DNA of 64,000 bases from Fluviicola sp. (GCA_029866325.1 JARWZO010000027.1:248001-312000); one strand, 5' to 3'. Counted from the first letter of the stretch, positions 42,536 to 51,209 are shown. Program-made: numbers and translations. The notes: generated by a model not told the origin, from the letters alone.

Positions 42536-43695
42536 GCACTTACAGAAATGAAACCTTAGCGATTCGCAGTCAGTCGGAACGCACGCAACAACGCGAACAC
42601 AGCGTGCCGTTGTACCTTACGAGCAGTTTTACGTTTGAGAATGCCGAACACATGCGTGCCGCGTTTTCAGACGAAGTAGAGGCGAATATTTATTCACGGT
42701 ACTCTAACCCCAACGTTGACGAATTACTGGAAAAAGTCGCCCAATTGGAAGGCGGAGAAGCGGCTTGGGCAACAGCTACAGGAATGGCGGCGGTTTTCAC
42801 GACATTCGCAGCATTGTTGGCTTCCGGAGATCACATTGTATCCTCAAGATCGGTTTTCGGATCTACGCACAACTTGTTCGTCAACATTTTCCCGAAATGG
42901 GGAATCATGACAACTTATGTAGATGCGGATGATTACGAAGCGTACGCCAATGCGATCACGCCGGCTACGAAGATTTTGTATTTGGAAACACCTTCCAATC
43001 CGGGGTTGGATATTATTGATTTGGAGAAGATCGGCGCAATTTGCATAGCGAAAAACGTGTTGTTTGTGGTGGATAATTGCTTCGCTACACCAGTGCTGCA
43101 ACAACCGATTCGTTTCGGTGCCGATATCGTGATTCATTCTGCTACCAAGTACATCGACGGACAAGGTCGTGTGTTGGGCGGATTGATTGTTTCCACACAA
43201 GAGATCATTGACAAAATTCAGGCGTTTGCCCGTCATTCCGGCCCTGCAATGAGTCCGTTTAATGCGTGGGTGCTTTCTAAATCATTGGAAACATTGCACT
43301 TGCGTATGGAAAAACACTGTCAGCAAGCTTTGGAAATTGCCAAACGTTTGGAGAATCATCCGGCAGTTGATTGGGTAAAATATCCGTTTTTAGACAGTCA
43401 TCCACAAGTGACAATCGCCAAAAAACAAATGGCAGCCGGCGGAGGAATTGTTTCCTTTCAGATCAAAGGTGGTTTGGAGGCAGGTCGCGCCTTTTTGGAT
43501 AAATTAAGTTTATTTTCCTTAACTCCGAATCTGGGTGATAGTCGCAGTATTGCGACCCATCCGGCTTCTACAACGCATTCCAAATTGAAACCCGAAGAAC
43601 GTGCCGAAGTTGGTATTTCCGACGGATTGGTGCGCTTGAGCATTGGTTTGGAGCACATTGAAGATATTTGGGAAGATTTGGAGAAAGCATTTTAA
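42532..43695 (+). CDS. metZ: PLP-dependent O-acyl-homoserine sulfhydrylase (MetZ-like)
   Basis: A Cys/Met-metabolism PLP enzyme that would form homocysteine from acyl-homoserine and sulfide. Motifs: YSRYSNPNVDELLEKVAQLEGG (phosphate-binding region), ATGMAAVFTTFAALLASGDHIVSSRSVFG, the PLP Asp in VVDNCFATPVLQQP and the Schiff-base Lys206 in HSATKYIDGQGRVLGG. C-terminal SLTPNLGDSRSIATHPASTTHSKL matches MetB/MetY/MetZ enzymes. In a genome with metX this is most easily an O-acetylhomoserine or O-succinylhomoserine sulfhydrylase; cystathionine gamma-synthase activity is an alternative. The start overlaps osmC, giving translational coupling. Confidence 0.88.
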   Translation: MSTYRNETLAIRSQSERTQQREHSVPLYLTSSFTFENAEHMRAAFSDEVEANIYSRYSNPNVDELLEKVAQLEGGEAAWATATGMAAVFTTFAALLASGDHIVSSRSVFGSTHNLFVNIFPKWGIMTTYVDADDYEAYANAITPATKILYLETPSNPGLDIIDLEKIGAICIAKNVLFVVDNCFATPVLQQPIRFGADIVIHSATKYIDGQGRVLGGLIVSTQEIIDKIQAFARHSGPAMSPFNAWVLSKSLETLHLRMEKHCQQALEIAKRLENHPAVDWVKYPFLDSHPQVTIAKKQMAAGGGIVSFQIKGGLEAGRAFLDKLSLFSLTPNLGDSRSIATHPASTTHSKLKPEERAEVGISDGLVRLSIGLEHIEDIWEDLEKAF

Positions 43696-43714
43696 TACCA
43701 TTTATTGGGAACTG

Positions 43715-43760
43715 GGTTAAAGGGAACTAGGGAACTGGGTAGTCCGAGTTCCCTTTAACC
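43715..43760 (+). terminator. 14-bp hairpin after metZ
   Basis: GGTTAAAGGGAACT (43715-43728) pairs perfectly with AGTTCCCTTTAACC (43747-43760); a direct repeat GGGAACTGGGT also occurs around it. It lies 20 bp after the stop of the met operon and probably ends it, although no long T-run follows. Confidence 0.6.
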
Positions 43761-43895
43761 TACTTCTCTAAAAAAAGCAGATTTTTTTCATTTCGACCAA
43801 AGGTTTTCGATTCTGTGGTTGTTTCTGTTATCAGAACCCAATGAGTAACTCCAAAAACTGTCGCGAAGACGATCGTGTCGGTTACTCCGAAAAAG

Positions 43896-46208
43896 ATGAA
43901 TAACAGGATGAAACAAAAAATTAGTAACACTATTCTTTTCATTTTCTTGGTGTGTTTTTCTGCGCGATCACAAGAAAAAATAAGCATTTCCGGATATGTG
44001 AGAGACGCTAAAAGCCATGAGGTAGTGCTTTTCGCCAAGATTTATTTTCCGGAGTTGAAGACAGGCGTTATGAGTAACGAATATGGATTTTTTTCCATAG
44101 AAATACCTCAAAAATCAGACTATGAGGTACAAGTTACCTCGGCTGACTTTCCACTTTTAACGGATACTATTTCCGGTTTATCGACACAAACCATCGATTT
44201 TTCACTCGGAGGTGAATCCAATGTTAGTGAGATTGAAGAAGTGGTCATTACATCCAAATCGAAATCAGATGGGCAGGAAAATATTTCAAGCACTGATATT
44301 TCACTGGTGAAAATTTCGATAGAAGAAGCCAAGTTGTTACCCGCTATCGGTGGTGAAACAGATGTATTGAAAGTAGCGCAATTAATGCCGGGAATCAATC
44401 GGGGTAGCGAGGGCGGAACCAACTTTTTTGTGCGTGGTGGCGACGGTGATCAAAACTTGATTTTGGTGGATGAGGCTACGGTGTATAATCCCGGTCACTT
44501 GTTTGGTTTTTTCTCGGTGTTTAATCCGGACGTGATCAAAGAAATGAGTATTTATAAAGGTGGTTTCCCGGCCAATTACAGCGGTCGATTGTCATCAATT
44601 ACCGATATTCGAACAATTGACGGAGACAAAAATAAATTTCATGCAACGGGCGGTATCGGAATGCTTTCGTCGCGATTGACATTGGAAGGTCCGATTTTGA
44701 AGGATAAGATGTCGTTTATGATTTCCGGACGCCGCTCATACATTGATCAGGTGCTGAAAATTGTAGGGCAAAATATACCGTTTTATTTCTACGATCTCAA
44801 TGCTAAAATCAACTATAACATTGGTCCGAAAGACCGCCTTTTCATCAGTTCTTACTTTGGTAATGATGTATTGGATGTAAGTTCGAATGAGGATAGCTTA
44901 TCAGGTAATTTCGGTTTTAAATTAGGTAATTTCACCCAAACTGTGAGGTGGACACATGTCTTTAATCCGAAGTTATTCTCCTACCTTTCATTGATTCACA
45001 CACGGTTTAAATACGATATTGAAGGAAATGGTTTCGGCAGTAGTTTACTGGTGCGTAGTGCCATTCGCGACATTGGACTAAAATATGATTTTCAGTATTT
45101 CCACAGCTCGGAATTGAAATTTCTTTACGGAGTGCAGGTGACCAATCACAATTTCAAGCCAAGTGTTATCAATACAACGGGTGAAATTTCAGATTTCCTC
45201 AAAAACAAAGAAGCCAAACTCATCACTACGTTTGAAACCAATGCCTATGCAGATGTCAAGTACGATATTACAACGCGTTGGAAAATCCAAGCCGGACTTT
45301 CTATACCGACTTCAATCACGGCTAACAAAACGTATTTCGGCATTTCACCGCGCGTAAACACCACTTTTATTGTCAGTGAAAACCAATCATTCAAAGCTTC
45401 GGTTTCGCGTATGTACCAATTCATGCACCGCGTTTCAAGCAGTTCGTTTGCCTTACCGACAGATTTATGGTACCCGGTTTCTGAAAATGTAAAACCGCAA
45501 ATTGCTGATCAAGTGGCCGTTTCATACAATTTTTATTTTCCACGGTTAAAATCATCGCTGGTTATTGAAGGTTACTACAAATACATGCAGAATCTTACAG
45601 AATATAAGGAAGGAAGTCAAATTATATTGAATGACGATTTTGAGCAATACTTGATTCAAGGAACGGGTTGGGCATCGGGAACGGAAGTGATGTTTAGAAG
45701 AGAAAAAGGAAGAGTCACCGGATGGGTGGCTTATACCTTATCATGGACCAAACGTCATTTTGATGAATTAAACGGAGGTGAAGCTTTTTGGGCTAAATAC
45801 GACCGACGTCATTATTTGACTACTGTGGCGATTGTGGAGATCAATAAACGCTTGAGTTTTTCGGCCATTTTTGAATTGGCTTCCGGAGCGCGATTCACAC
45901 CGATCATTGGGCAATATTTTCAACCCAATGCCGGATTGACTGACGTAGAAATCATTCCGATCTACTCAAAAAGAAACGCCTATCGTTTGTCGATGTCGCA
46001 CCGCTTGGACGTCAATTTTGTGATCAAATCCAAACCGAAAAAGAACCCGCGTTTTTCGTCGGAATGGCACATTGGTGCATACAATGTTTACAATCGCGCA
46101 ACTCCTTTCAGAATTAAACTAGAACCAACAGCCGACGGCAAGTTTGAATACACTCAGCCAGGATTATTCGGTTTTATTCCTTCAATTGGTTTCAATTTTA
46201 AATTTTAA
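43896..46208 (+). CDS. TonB-dependent receptor with N-terminal carboxypeptidase-like domain, ~770 aa
   Basis: An outer-membrane active transporter. After a signal peptide (about 1-25) comes a carboxypeptidase-regulatory-like domain (SISGYVRDAKSHEVVLFAKIY, MSNEYGFFSIEIP), then the plug domain (EVVITSKSKSD, PAIGGETDVLKVAQLMPGINRGSEGGTNFFVRGGDGDQNLILVDEA) and a 22-strand barrel. The end SIGFNFKF is aromatic as expected. The substrate is unknown. I start at ATG 43896; ATG 43908 is also good, and a GTG at 43875 seems too early. A DUF4249 lipoprotein gene follows 3 bp later, a pairing seen often in Bacteroidota and analogous to SusC/SusD. Confidence 0.93.
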   Translation: MNNRMKQKISNTILFIFLVCFSARSQEKISISGYVRDAKSHEVVLFAKIYFPELKTGVMSNEYGFFSIEIPQKSDYEVQVTSADFPLLTDTISGLSTQTIDFSLGGESNVSEIEEVVITSKSKSDGQENISSTDISLVKISIEEAKLLPAIGGETDVLKVAQLMPGINRGSEGGTNFFVRGGDGDQNLILVDEATVYNPGHLFGFFSVFNPDVIKEMSIYKGGFPANYSGRLSSITDIRTIDGDKNKFHATGGIGMLSSRLTLEGPILKDKMSFMISGRRSYIDQVLKIVGQNIPFYFYDLNAKINYNIGPKDRLFISSYFGNDVLDVSSNEDSLSGNFGFKLGNFTQTVRWTHVFNPKLFSYLSLIHTRFKYDIEGNGFGSSLLVRSAIRDIGLKYDFQYFHSSELKFLYGVQVTNHNFKPSVINTTGEISDFLKNKEAKLITTFETNAYADVKYDITTRWKIQAGLSIPTSITANKTYFGISPRVNTTFIVSENQSFKASVSRMYQFMHRVSSSSFALPTDLWYPVSENVKPQIADQVAVSYNFYFPRLKSSLVIEGYYKYMQNLTEYKEGSQIILNDDFEQYLIQGTGWASGTEVMFRREKGRVTGWVAYTLSWTKRHFDELNGGEAFWAKYDRRHYLTTVAIVEINKRLSFSAIFELASGARFTPIIGQYFQPNAGLTDVEIIPIYSKRNAYRLSMSHRLDVNFVIKSKPKKNPRFSSEWHIGAYNVYNRATPFRIKLEPTADGKFEYTQPGLFGFIPSIGFNFKF

Positions 46209-46211
46209 GTT

Positions 46212-47084
46212 ATGAACAACTTTTTTTCAATGACAACAATCAAATTCATCGTGTTTTCAAGCATTTTGTCGGTGTTTTTACTGGCATCATGCCGACCTAA
46301 ACCCATTAAAATCAATGTGGAATCGGCACCGGAAAAATTGGTTATCTATACACAATTGATTCCCGATAAAAGTATTATCGTTTCATTGACCCATACCTTT
46401 TCTGCATTGGATGGATTCACAGAAGCTAATATTGAATCTTTATTGGTTTCAGGTGCTCAGGTACAAGTAAAATTTAATGGTGAAACGTTTGATTTTCAGG
46501 AAATCACTCCCGGTATTTACATCAGTTACAACGAGGCTTATCAGTATAATCAGGAATACGAATTGACCATTACGAGTGGTTCGGAAGTTGTTACAGCCAA
46601 GACTATCATGTTACCTAAGGTCGATTTCACAACTTGTTTACCGCAAGTAGATAAGTTTCCGACGGATACCAATGTATATGTTAACGTAGCATTCAATGAT
46701 ATACAAAATATTAATAATTGGTATTTGGTGAATGTTTATCGCAAAACGGGATCATATAATCCGCTCGATGGATTGAATTTTTTCCAAACGGGAAATAACA
46801 GTTCTTTGACAACCGTATTGGTAAGTGACAAAGAATTTAATGGTGTGTATGAAAAGAAAATAGCTTTGGAAAATCTGTTTCACAATGACAGCATTGCCGT
46901 TACAGTGTCAAATATCAATGAAAAATACTTTGATTATTTAAAAGCCCGCAGTGTTGGAGGTGGAAATGTCTTTACGCAGCTGAATCTGGAACCAATCAGT
47001 TATCCGACAAATGTTGTTAATGGCTACGGTTTCTTCAATGCGCATTTTCCGGATATTAAACTATTCGATTTGGGGCAATTTTAA
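46212..47084 (+). CDS. DUF4249 family lipoprotein, 290 aa
   Basis: Partner of the TonB receptor 3 bp upstream. The signal ends in the lipobox LLASC, giving a lipid-anchored outer-membrane protein. The mature sequence starts with a beta-sandwich typical of DUF4249 (LVIYTQLIPDKSIIVSLTHTFSALD, VSGAQVQVKFNGETFDFQEI, NQEYELTITSGSEVVTAKTIM) followed by a second beta domain (VYVNVAFNDIQNINNWYLVNVYRK). DUF4249 proteins commonly sit next to such receptors, so a surface lid or capture role is likely, though unproven. Length matches the family. Confidence 0.85.
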   Translation: MNNFFSMTTIKFIVFSSILSVFLLASCRPKPIKINVESAPEKLVIYTQLIPDKSIIVSLTHTFSALDGFTEANIESLLVSGAQVQVKFNGETFDFQEITPGIYISYNEAYQYNQEYELTITSGSEVVTAKTIMLPKVDFTTCLPQVDKFPTDTNVYVNVAFNDIQNINNWYLVNVYRKTGSYNPLDGLNFFQTGNNSSLTTVLVSDKEFNGVYEKKIALENLFHNDSIAVTVSNINEKYFDYLKARSVGGGNVFTQLNLEPISYPTNVVNGYGFFNAHFPDIKLFDLGQF

Positions 47085-47164
47085 ACTATACAGAGATACT
47101 CATACTGAAGTTGCTTTAGTTCGTGATTGGACTTTGTTGGAAGAATCTGCTTTTCTGACAAAGT

Positions 47165-47325
47165 CTAACCACTAACAACTAATCACTAACCACTAATAAC
47201 TAACCACTAATAACTAACCACTAATAACTAACCACTAATAACTAACCACTAATAACTAACCACTAATAACTAACCACTAATCACTAACCACTAATAACTA
47301 ACCACTAATAACTAACCACTAAAAA
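47165..47325. repeat. Heptanucleotide tandem array, 23 units
   Basis: A run of 23 tandem 7-mers, mostly alternating CTAACCA and CTAATAA with a few variants (CTAACAA, CTAATCA, final CTAAAAA), giving a 14-bp higher-order period. It ends 4 bp before a TACCTTTG promoter box and 28 bp before the FKBP start codon. Such repeats can change length by slippage; effects on the downstream promoter are possible. It is not a CRISPR array as there are no spacers. Confidence 0.9.
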
Positions 47326-47328
47326 GAC

Positions 47329-47336
47329 TACCTTTG
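47329..47336 (+). promoter_or_regulatory. -7 promoter box TACCTTTG of the FKBP pair
   Basis: Match to TAnnTTTG 17 nt before the ATG at 47354 and 4 nt after the heptamer array. The -33 region therefore lies within the array. Confidence 0.6.
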
Positions 47337-47353
47337 GGCAAATTTTTCACGAC

Positions 47354-47956
47354 ATGTCACAAGATATTAACGAAGTAAGCTATTGCATCGGATTGAGCGT
47401 AGCTGATAGTTTGGCACAACAAGAGTTGGATGCCCTCAATCCTCAAGTTATGGCTGAAGCAATTGCTGATGTTTTTCAAGGAAAAGAATTGAAGTTCACA
47501 GCTGATCAAGCGAATCAAATCATTCAAAATTATATTCAGGAAATCACTGCTTCTAAATTTGAAGAACACAAAACAGCCGGTGAAGCATTTTTAGCTGATA
47601 ATGCAAAGAAAGCCGGAATTACCACTACAGCTTCCGGTTTGCAATACGAAGTAATCGAAGAAGGAACAGGTGTAAAACCGACTTCATCCGATACGGTAAA
47701 AGTTCATTATCACGGAACGTTGACAGACGGTACTGTTTTCGATAGTTCTATTTCGCGCGGTTTGCCTGCTACATTCGGTGTACATCAGGTAATCAAAGGC
47801 TGGACGGAAGCGTTGCAACTAATGCCTGTTGGTTCAAAATACCGTTTGTACATTCCACAAGATTTGGCTTACGGAGCACATCCGCATCCGGGTGGAGCGA
47901 TCAAACCTTACATGGCGTTGATTTTTGATGTGGAATTGATCGCAATTGAAAACTAA
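47354..47956 (+). CDS. FKBP-type peptidyl-prolyl isomerase, cytoplasmic or periplasmic, 200 aa
   Basis: Catalyses cis-trans isomerisation of X-Pro bonds. The N-terminal ~95 residues are the helical dimerisation domain of FklB/FkpA-like proteins (SYCIGLSVADSLAQQELDALNPQVMAEAI, ADQANQIIQNYIQEI). The C-terminal FKBP domain has TVKVHYHGTLTDGTVFDSS, VIKGWTEALQLMPVGSKYRLYIPQDLAYG and ALIFDVELI. No signal peptide is seen, so it likely works in the cytoplasm. A related lipoprotein copy starts 1 bp after its stop. Promoter lies next to the heptamer array. Confidence 0.95.
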   Translation: MSQDINEVSYCIGLSVADSLAQQELDALNPQVMAEAIADVFQGKELKFTADQANQIIQNYIQEITASKFEEHKTAGEAFLADNAKKAGITTTASGLQYEVIEEGTGVKPTSSDTVKVHYHGTLTDGTVFDSSISRGLPATFGVHQVIKGWTEALQLMPVGSKYRLYIPQDLAYGAHPHPGGAIKPYMALIFDVELIAIEN

Positions 47957-47957
47957 G

Positions 47958-48911
47958 ATGAGATTACTAATCGCATTATCCTTATTCGGGGTATTGGTAG
48001 CGTCTTGCGGAGACGATGCAGCAACAGCAAATACCGTTGAGCTGAAAACCAACAAAGACAAAATTTCTTACATCGTAGGGGCCGATCATGCCAAGCAATT
48101 ATTGCAAGACAAGAATTTCGCCAACTACGACATGGAAAAAATCATGGAAGGTTTTGAAATCGGGTTGAAAGATGAAAAAGCGTTCGGACCCGAATGCAAC
48201 CAAACCATCCAAAGCATGTTCGGTTATCAGGGAATGGAATTTGATCCTGCCTTTAAAACCGAAGGTTCATTGTGTATTGGAAAGGCTCTGGGTTCTTACT
48301 TTTTGAGCGGTTGGAAACAAGAAAATTTCATCAGTAAGTTTGACTTAAAAATGGTGAAATACGGTTTTGAAAGCGCCTTGAACAGCAATGATACCTTGGT
48401 CGATCAGATCGAGCGCGATCAAATGATGGAAAAATTACTCGGCGATTTGAACCAAAAAGTAATGGCCAACGCTCAGAAAAAAGAAATGGCTTTTTTCAAT
48501 AAAGTGAGCAAGATTAAAAACACGAAAGAAATCGGAAACGGTATTTACCTTGAAACGATCAAGGAAGGTTCAGGCGGAAGTCCTGCTATCGGTGACGATG
48601 TGGAAGCGCGTTACATCCTGATTTCTCCGCAAGGTGATACGCTTGAATCATCTTTTGCAGGTGAAAAAGCCGGTCAACCGATTCCAACATTCAGTTTGAA
48701 TGGTGTGATTCAAGGCTGGTCAATTGCTTTCCCGAAATTGAAAAAAGGAGGGAAGTACCGTTTATATGTTCCGCAAGGATTGGCTTATGGTGCAAATCCG
48801 CCGCAAGGTTCTCCGATCGAGCGTTTTTCTCCGCTTATTTTCTATGTGGAATTGATGAATTATGGAAAACCGGGAACACTGGTGAAGGCACAACCACAAA
48901 TGGGGATGTGA
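47958..48911 (+). CDS. FKBP-type peptidyl-prolyl isomerase lipoprotein, 317 aa
   Basis: Tandem relative of the preceding FKBP, but exported: signal peptide with lipobox LVASC (Cys17). A helical N-terminal region (ISYIVGADHAKQLLQDKNFANYDMEKIMEGFEIGL and a second similar segment SLCIGKALGSYFLSGWKQENF) precedes the FKBP domain. In the catalytic part, VEARYILISPQGDTLESSF replaces the canonical VHYxGxLxDGxxFDSS, so several catalytic-type aromatic and Asp residues differ; it may be more chaperone than isomerase. WSIAFPKLKKGGKYRLYVPQGLAYG is intact. The stop codon of the upstream gene is directly adjacent. I start at ATG 47958, since the TTG at 47946 gives no better signal. Confidence 0.9.
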   Translation: MRLLIALSLFGVLVASCGDDAATANTVELKTNKDKISYIVGADHAKQLLQDKNFANYDMEKIMEGFEIGLKDEKAFGPECNQTIQSMFGYQGMEFDPAFKTEGSLCIGKALGSYFLSGWKQENFISKFDLKMVKYGFESALNSNDTLVDQIERDQMMEKLLGDLNQKVMANAQKKEMAFFNKVSKIKNTKEIGNGIYLETIKEGSGGSPAIGDDVEARYILISPQGDTLESSFAGEKAGQPIPTFSLNGVIQGWSIAFPKLKKGGKYRLYVPQGLAYGANPPQGSPIERFSPLIFYVELMNYGKPGTLVKAQPQMGM

Positions 48912-48935
48912 TTTAAGAATTTAAATAATTGAAGA

Positions 48936-48962
48936 AAGGACTGCGATTGCGGTCCTTTTTTT
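48936..48962 (+). terminator. Rho-independent terminator of the FKBP operon
   Basis: GGACTGC (48938-48944) pairs with GCGGTCC (48949-48955), loop GATT, followed by seven T (48956-48962). Confidence 0.85.
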
Positions 48963-48989
48963 GTGACCAACATTTTGTTTTTGCGGTCA

Positions 48990-49137
48990 CGTAGGGACGC
49001 AATACGGTAGTAATATTTTCATTTTGTAAACACCGCCCCGTAGGGTCGGAACATATAAACAAATAATATCCCACCCTTATGGGGTGGATGTTGACATTTA
49101 TCTATTTTGCACTACCATATTACGTCCCTGCGGGACG
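48990..49137. repeat. Imperfect inverted-repeat element between convergent genes
   Basis: CGTAGGGACGCAATACGGT (48990-49008, arm continues to 49011) faces ACTACCATATTACGTCCC (49111-49128). The middle holds a further foldback with CCCACCCTTATGGGGTGG (near 49070). The last GTCCCTGCGGGAC (49124-49136) is also a hairpin. It fills the gap between the FKBP terminator and the doxX-like gene. Probably a dispersed extragenic element. Confidence 0.6.
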
Positions 49138-49152
49138 ATTTGTAAGTGAATT

Positions 49153-49527
49153 TTATTTCAAAGAAGCATTATTCAACTTATGATAATAATGATACGAAAC
49201 AGCTAACACCGCCAACACGATCAACGGAAAAAAAGTCTGACCATTGATACCGTCTACCGCTCCATGACTGATAGAAGCAAAAATGAAGTCAAACGCAAAA
49301 CCGGCGTAAGCCCATTCTTTCATGCGTTTCGGGATCTGAGGAATGATGAGAATCAGAACACCCATTACTTTAAACACCACTAGAGCGTTTCCAAAATATT
49401 CAGGATAACCCAGGTGTTTGATTCCTTCTTTCGCCAGTTCAGTTTGAGAAGTTAAAGCAGGTATTAGACCTTCAAATAAAGCTATGAGAATGGTTGTGGT
49501 CCAAAATAGTATCTTTTGTTTTTTCAT
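49153..49527 (-). CDS. DoxX family membrane protein, 124 aa
   Basis: A four-helix inner-membrane protein. Helices are at about 7-25 (ILFWTTTILIALFEGLIP), 45-62 (GNALVVFKVMGVLILIIP), 70-88 (EWAYAGFAFDFIFASISH) and 98-115 (TFFPLIVLAVLAVSYHYYH). The sequence TELAKEGIKHLGYPEYFGNALVV is typical of DoxX-like proteins in Bacteroidota. DoxX members are linked to respiratory or oxidative metabolism but mostly uncharacterised. Monocistronic on the minus strand. Confidence 0.85.
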   Translation of the reverse strand: MKKQKILFWTTTILIALFEGLIPALTSQTELAKEGIKHLGYPEYFGNALVVFKVMGVLILIIPQIPKRMKEWAYAGFAFDFIFASISHGAVDGINGQTFFPLIVLAVLAVSYHYYHKLNNASLK

Positions 49528-49871
49528 GTGAGGTAAGTTTTTGAGTTTAACAGTTTGGTGAATTCACCACCGAAAACCGATTTGTGAGATTCCATGACTC
49601 CACCGGTATTGCCCTGAAAATTTAAGTAAGAGTTTGTCTTTAACATTGCATTATCGTTTTGGTTAAGGCAAAATTAAAGCGAATTTACGGTTGGTAGAAT
49701 GGGGGAATACGACATTGTTGGGTGGGAGAATACAACAAAACCTATTTCAACATTTGTACCATGATTCGTGTTTCAACAATGGTTTTGCAATCATTAGCTC
49801 GTCCGTTAGGCGCGCATGAATCCTTGTACGCTTTAGCCTTAGGATGATCTATGATAGATAAAATCCGAACA
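49528..49871. other. Gene-free stretch with a degraded repeat copy
   Basis: The 344-bp gap upstream of the doxX-like gene holds no convincing gene. Near 49801-49855 the phrases TCCGTTAGGC and GCCTTAGGATGATCTATG resemble the repeat near 1525-1680. A purine-rich GAATGGGGGAATACGACATT precedes GGGTGGGAGAATACAACA at 49696-49734, a short direct repeat (GGGNGAATAC). Confidence 0.35.
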
Positions 49872-50483
49872 TTAAATCGGGAAGAAAAACGCAATGCGGT
49901 ACATCACCGGAATGTAAGTTCCATTGGCGCGTTTCATAAAATACCCTTGGCGAAAGGGGCTGTTTACGTTGTTGATGACATCATACATAACACCTGCGTT
50001 GAGTCGGAAGTTAGGTGTGAATGCCCGCGAGAATCCACCGCCCACCAATGCTGTGGGAACCCAAACGCGCTGTGCCATAAGAAAACCATTTTGAAATGGT
50101 GTGGAAAGTAATTCAACTTCTGCCCCAACAAAAAAGTAATTGAGTAATCGTGCATGAATAAATGCTCCGCCACCATAAATAGAGAAAGAAGATTTTACTC
50201 CTGTCCCTCCATTTATTCCAACACCATTGCTCCAAGATTGTTGAAAACGAATACTAGGTCCGGCAATGAATTGATCATGAATATTGAAACCGAGTTTTAA
50301 CCCCAAACCGGCGGTTCCTCCAAAATTGGAAGCGCTAAAATTCAAATCGAAACCGATTTCGCGCTGGTGAATAGGCATTTCTTCTTCCGTTTCTTCCTCT
50401 TCGGCAATTACTTCTTCTTCATCCTGAGCTAGTACAGGAAAACTCAATAAGACAACCAATAAGGTGTAAAAGAATGATTTCAT
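49872..50483 (-). CDS. Exported outer-membrane-type protein, 203 aa
   Basis: Signal peptide at 1-19 (MKSFFYTLLVVLLSFPVLA). A strongly acidic stretch follows (DEEEVIAEEEETEEEM). The rest looks like a small beta-barrel: REIGFDLNFSASNFGGTAGLG, KLGFNIHDQFIAGPSIRFQQSW, FSIYGGGAFIHARLL, FFVGAEVELLSTPF, ending MYRIAFFFPI. The acidic linker is unusual and could bind cations. The start overlaps the stop of the upstream hydrolase gene (ATGA), which implies coupled translation. Confidence 0.75.
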   Translation of the reverse strand: MKSFFYTLLVVLLSFPVLAQDEEEVIAEEEETEEEMPIHQREIGFDLNFSASNFGGTAGLGLKLGFNIHDQFIAGPSIRFQQSWSNGVGINGGTGVKSSFSIYGGGAFIHARLLNYFFVGAEVELLSTPFQNGFLMAQRVWVPTALVGGGFSRAFTPNFRLNAGVMYDVINNVNSPFRQGYFMKRANGTYIPVMYRIAFFFPI

Positions 50484-51118
50484 AAGTTCATAATTAGTTG
50501 TTCAACAAGTGGGGCATTCAAATCGTGTTGTCCGCTAAATCTAAGGACTTCAAATTGTTTTTCGCGGTATTCGTTACACGCTATTTCGGCATTATTGAGG
50601 TCAAAATACGGATCTTCCGTACCTAGAACAAACCATTTTTTCATCGATGGATCAAAATCTTCTTTTGTCATCGAAGTAATATCCGGTGGAAAAACGCTCG
50701 CCCAAGAAACAAAGCCGTTGGGTTTAATAGCGCCATTGGCAATCCATCTGGTAGCCGTTGCTCCACCTTGAGAAAAACCGATTACCAGAATTTTTTCAGG
50801 ACAAAATGTTTCCATCAGTTCTAGGTGTAAACGATCCAAAGCATGGGTATTTTCTGTAATATCCAACTCGCGCGCTTCTTTTGTCATCCAGGATGCTCCC
50901 ACACGACCGGAATTGCCTTGCAGATAGAAGCGATGCATACCTTCCGGAGCCACAAGCGTAACCGTTTCAGGTAAAACAGTCTCAACTTTTCGCAAGAAAT
51001 AACTGGCCAGCTGTCCATAACCATGCAAGGCATACACAAGTGTTTTCGTTTCCTTCGAAGCTTGCCGAAGCGAATAACGCATGGAGCGCTCAACCGAAAT
51101 ATTTTCTGTGCTAATCAT
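50480..51118 (-). CDS. Alpha/beta hydrolase, phospholipase/carboxylesterase type, 212 aa
   Basis: A cytoplasmic serine esterase. The fold is clear: VYALHGYGQLASYFLRK (oxyanion HG), the nucleophile in ILVIGFSQGGATATRW, the Asp in VLGTEDPYFDL, and the His in FSGQHDLNAPL. This layout matches YpfH/Est-type carboxylesterases. I start at ATG 51118 (MISTENISVERSMRYSLR). A longer frame reaches 51367 but crosses a perfect hairpin and has no family match. The 4-bp overlap with the outer-membrane gene suggests an operon. Confidence 0.88.
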   Translation of the reverse strand: MISTENISVERSMRYSLRQASKETKTLVYALHGYGQLASYFLRKVETVLPETVTLVAPEGMHRFYLQGNSGRVGASWMTKEARELDITENTHALDRLHLELMETFCPEKILVIGFSQGGATATRWIANGAIKPNGFVSWASVFPPDITSMTKEDFDPSMKKWFVLGTEDPYFDLNNAEIACNEYREKQFEVLRFSGQHDLNAPLVEQLIMNL

Positions 51119-51209
51119 GTGATTTGTTCGTTGTAAAGATCGGGATTTAGAATGAAATGTCATTGGATTTTTTCTGGTTCTAAGAACGAAATTGCGTATC
51201 AGGATGCTT

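Noticed and set aside
47165-47325. CRISPR array (heptamer repeats)
   Set aside because: Units are continuous with no unique spacers and no cas genes are near.
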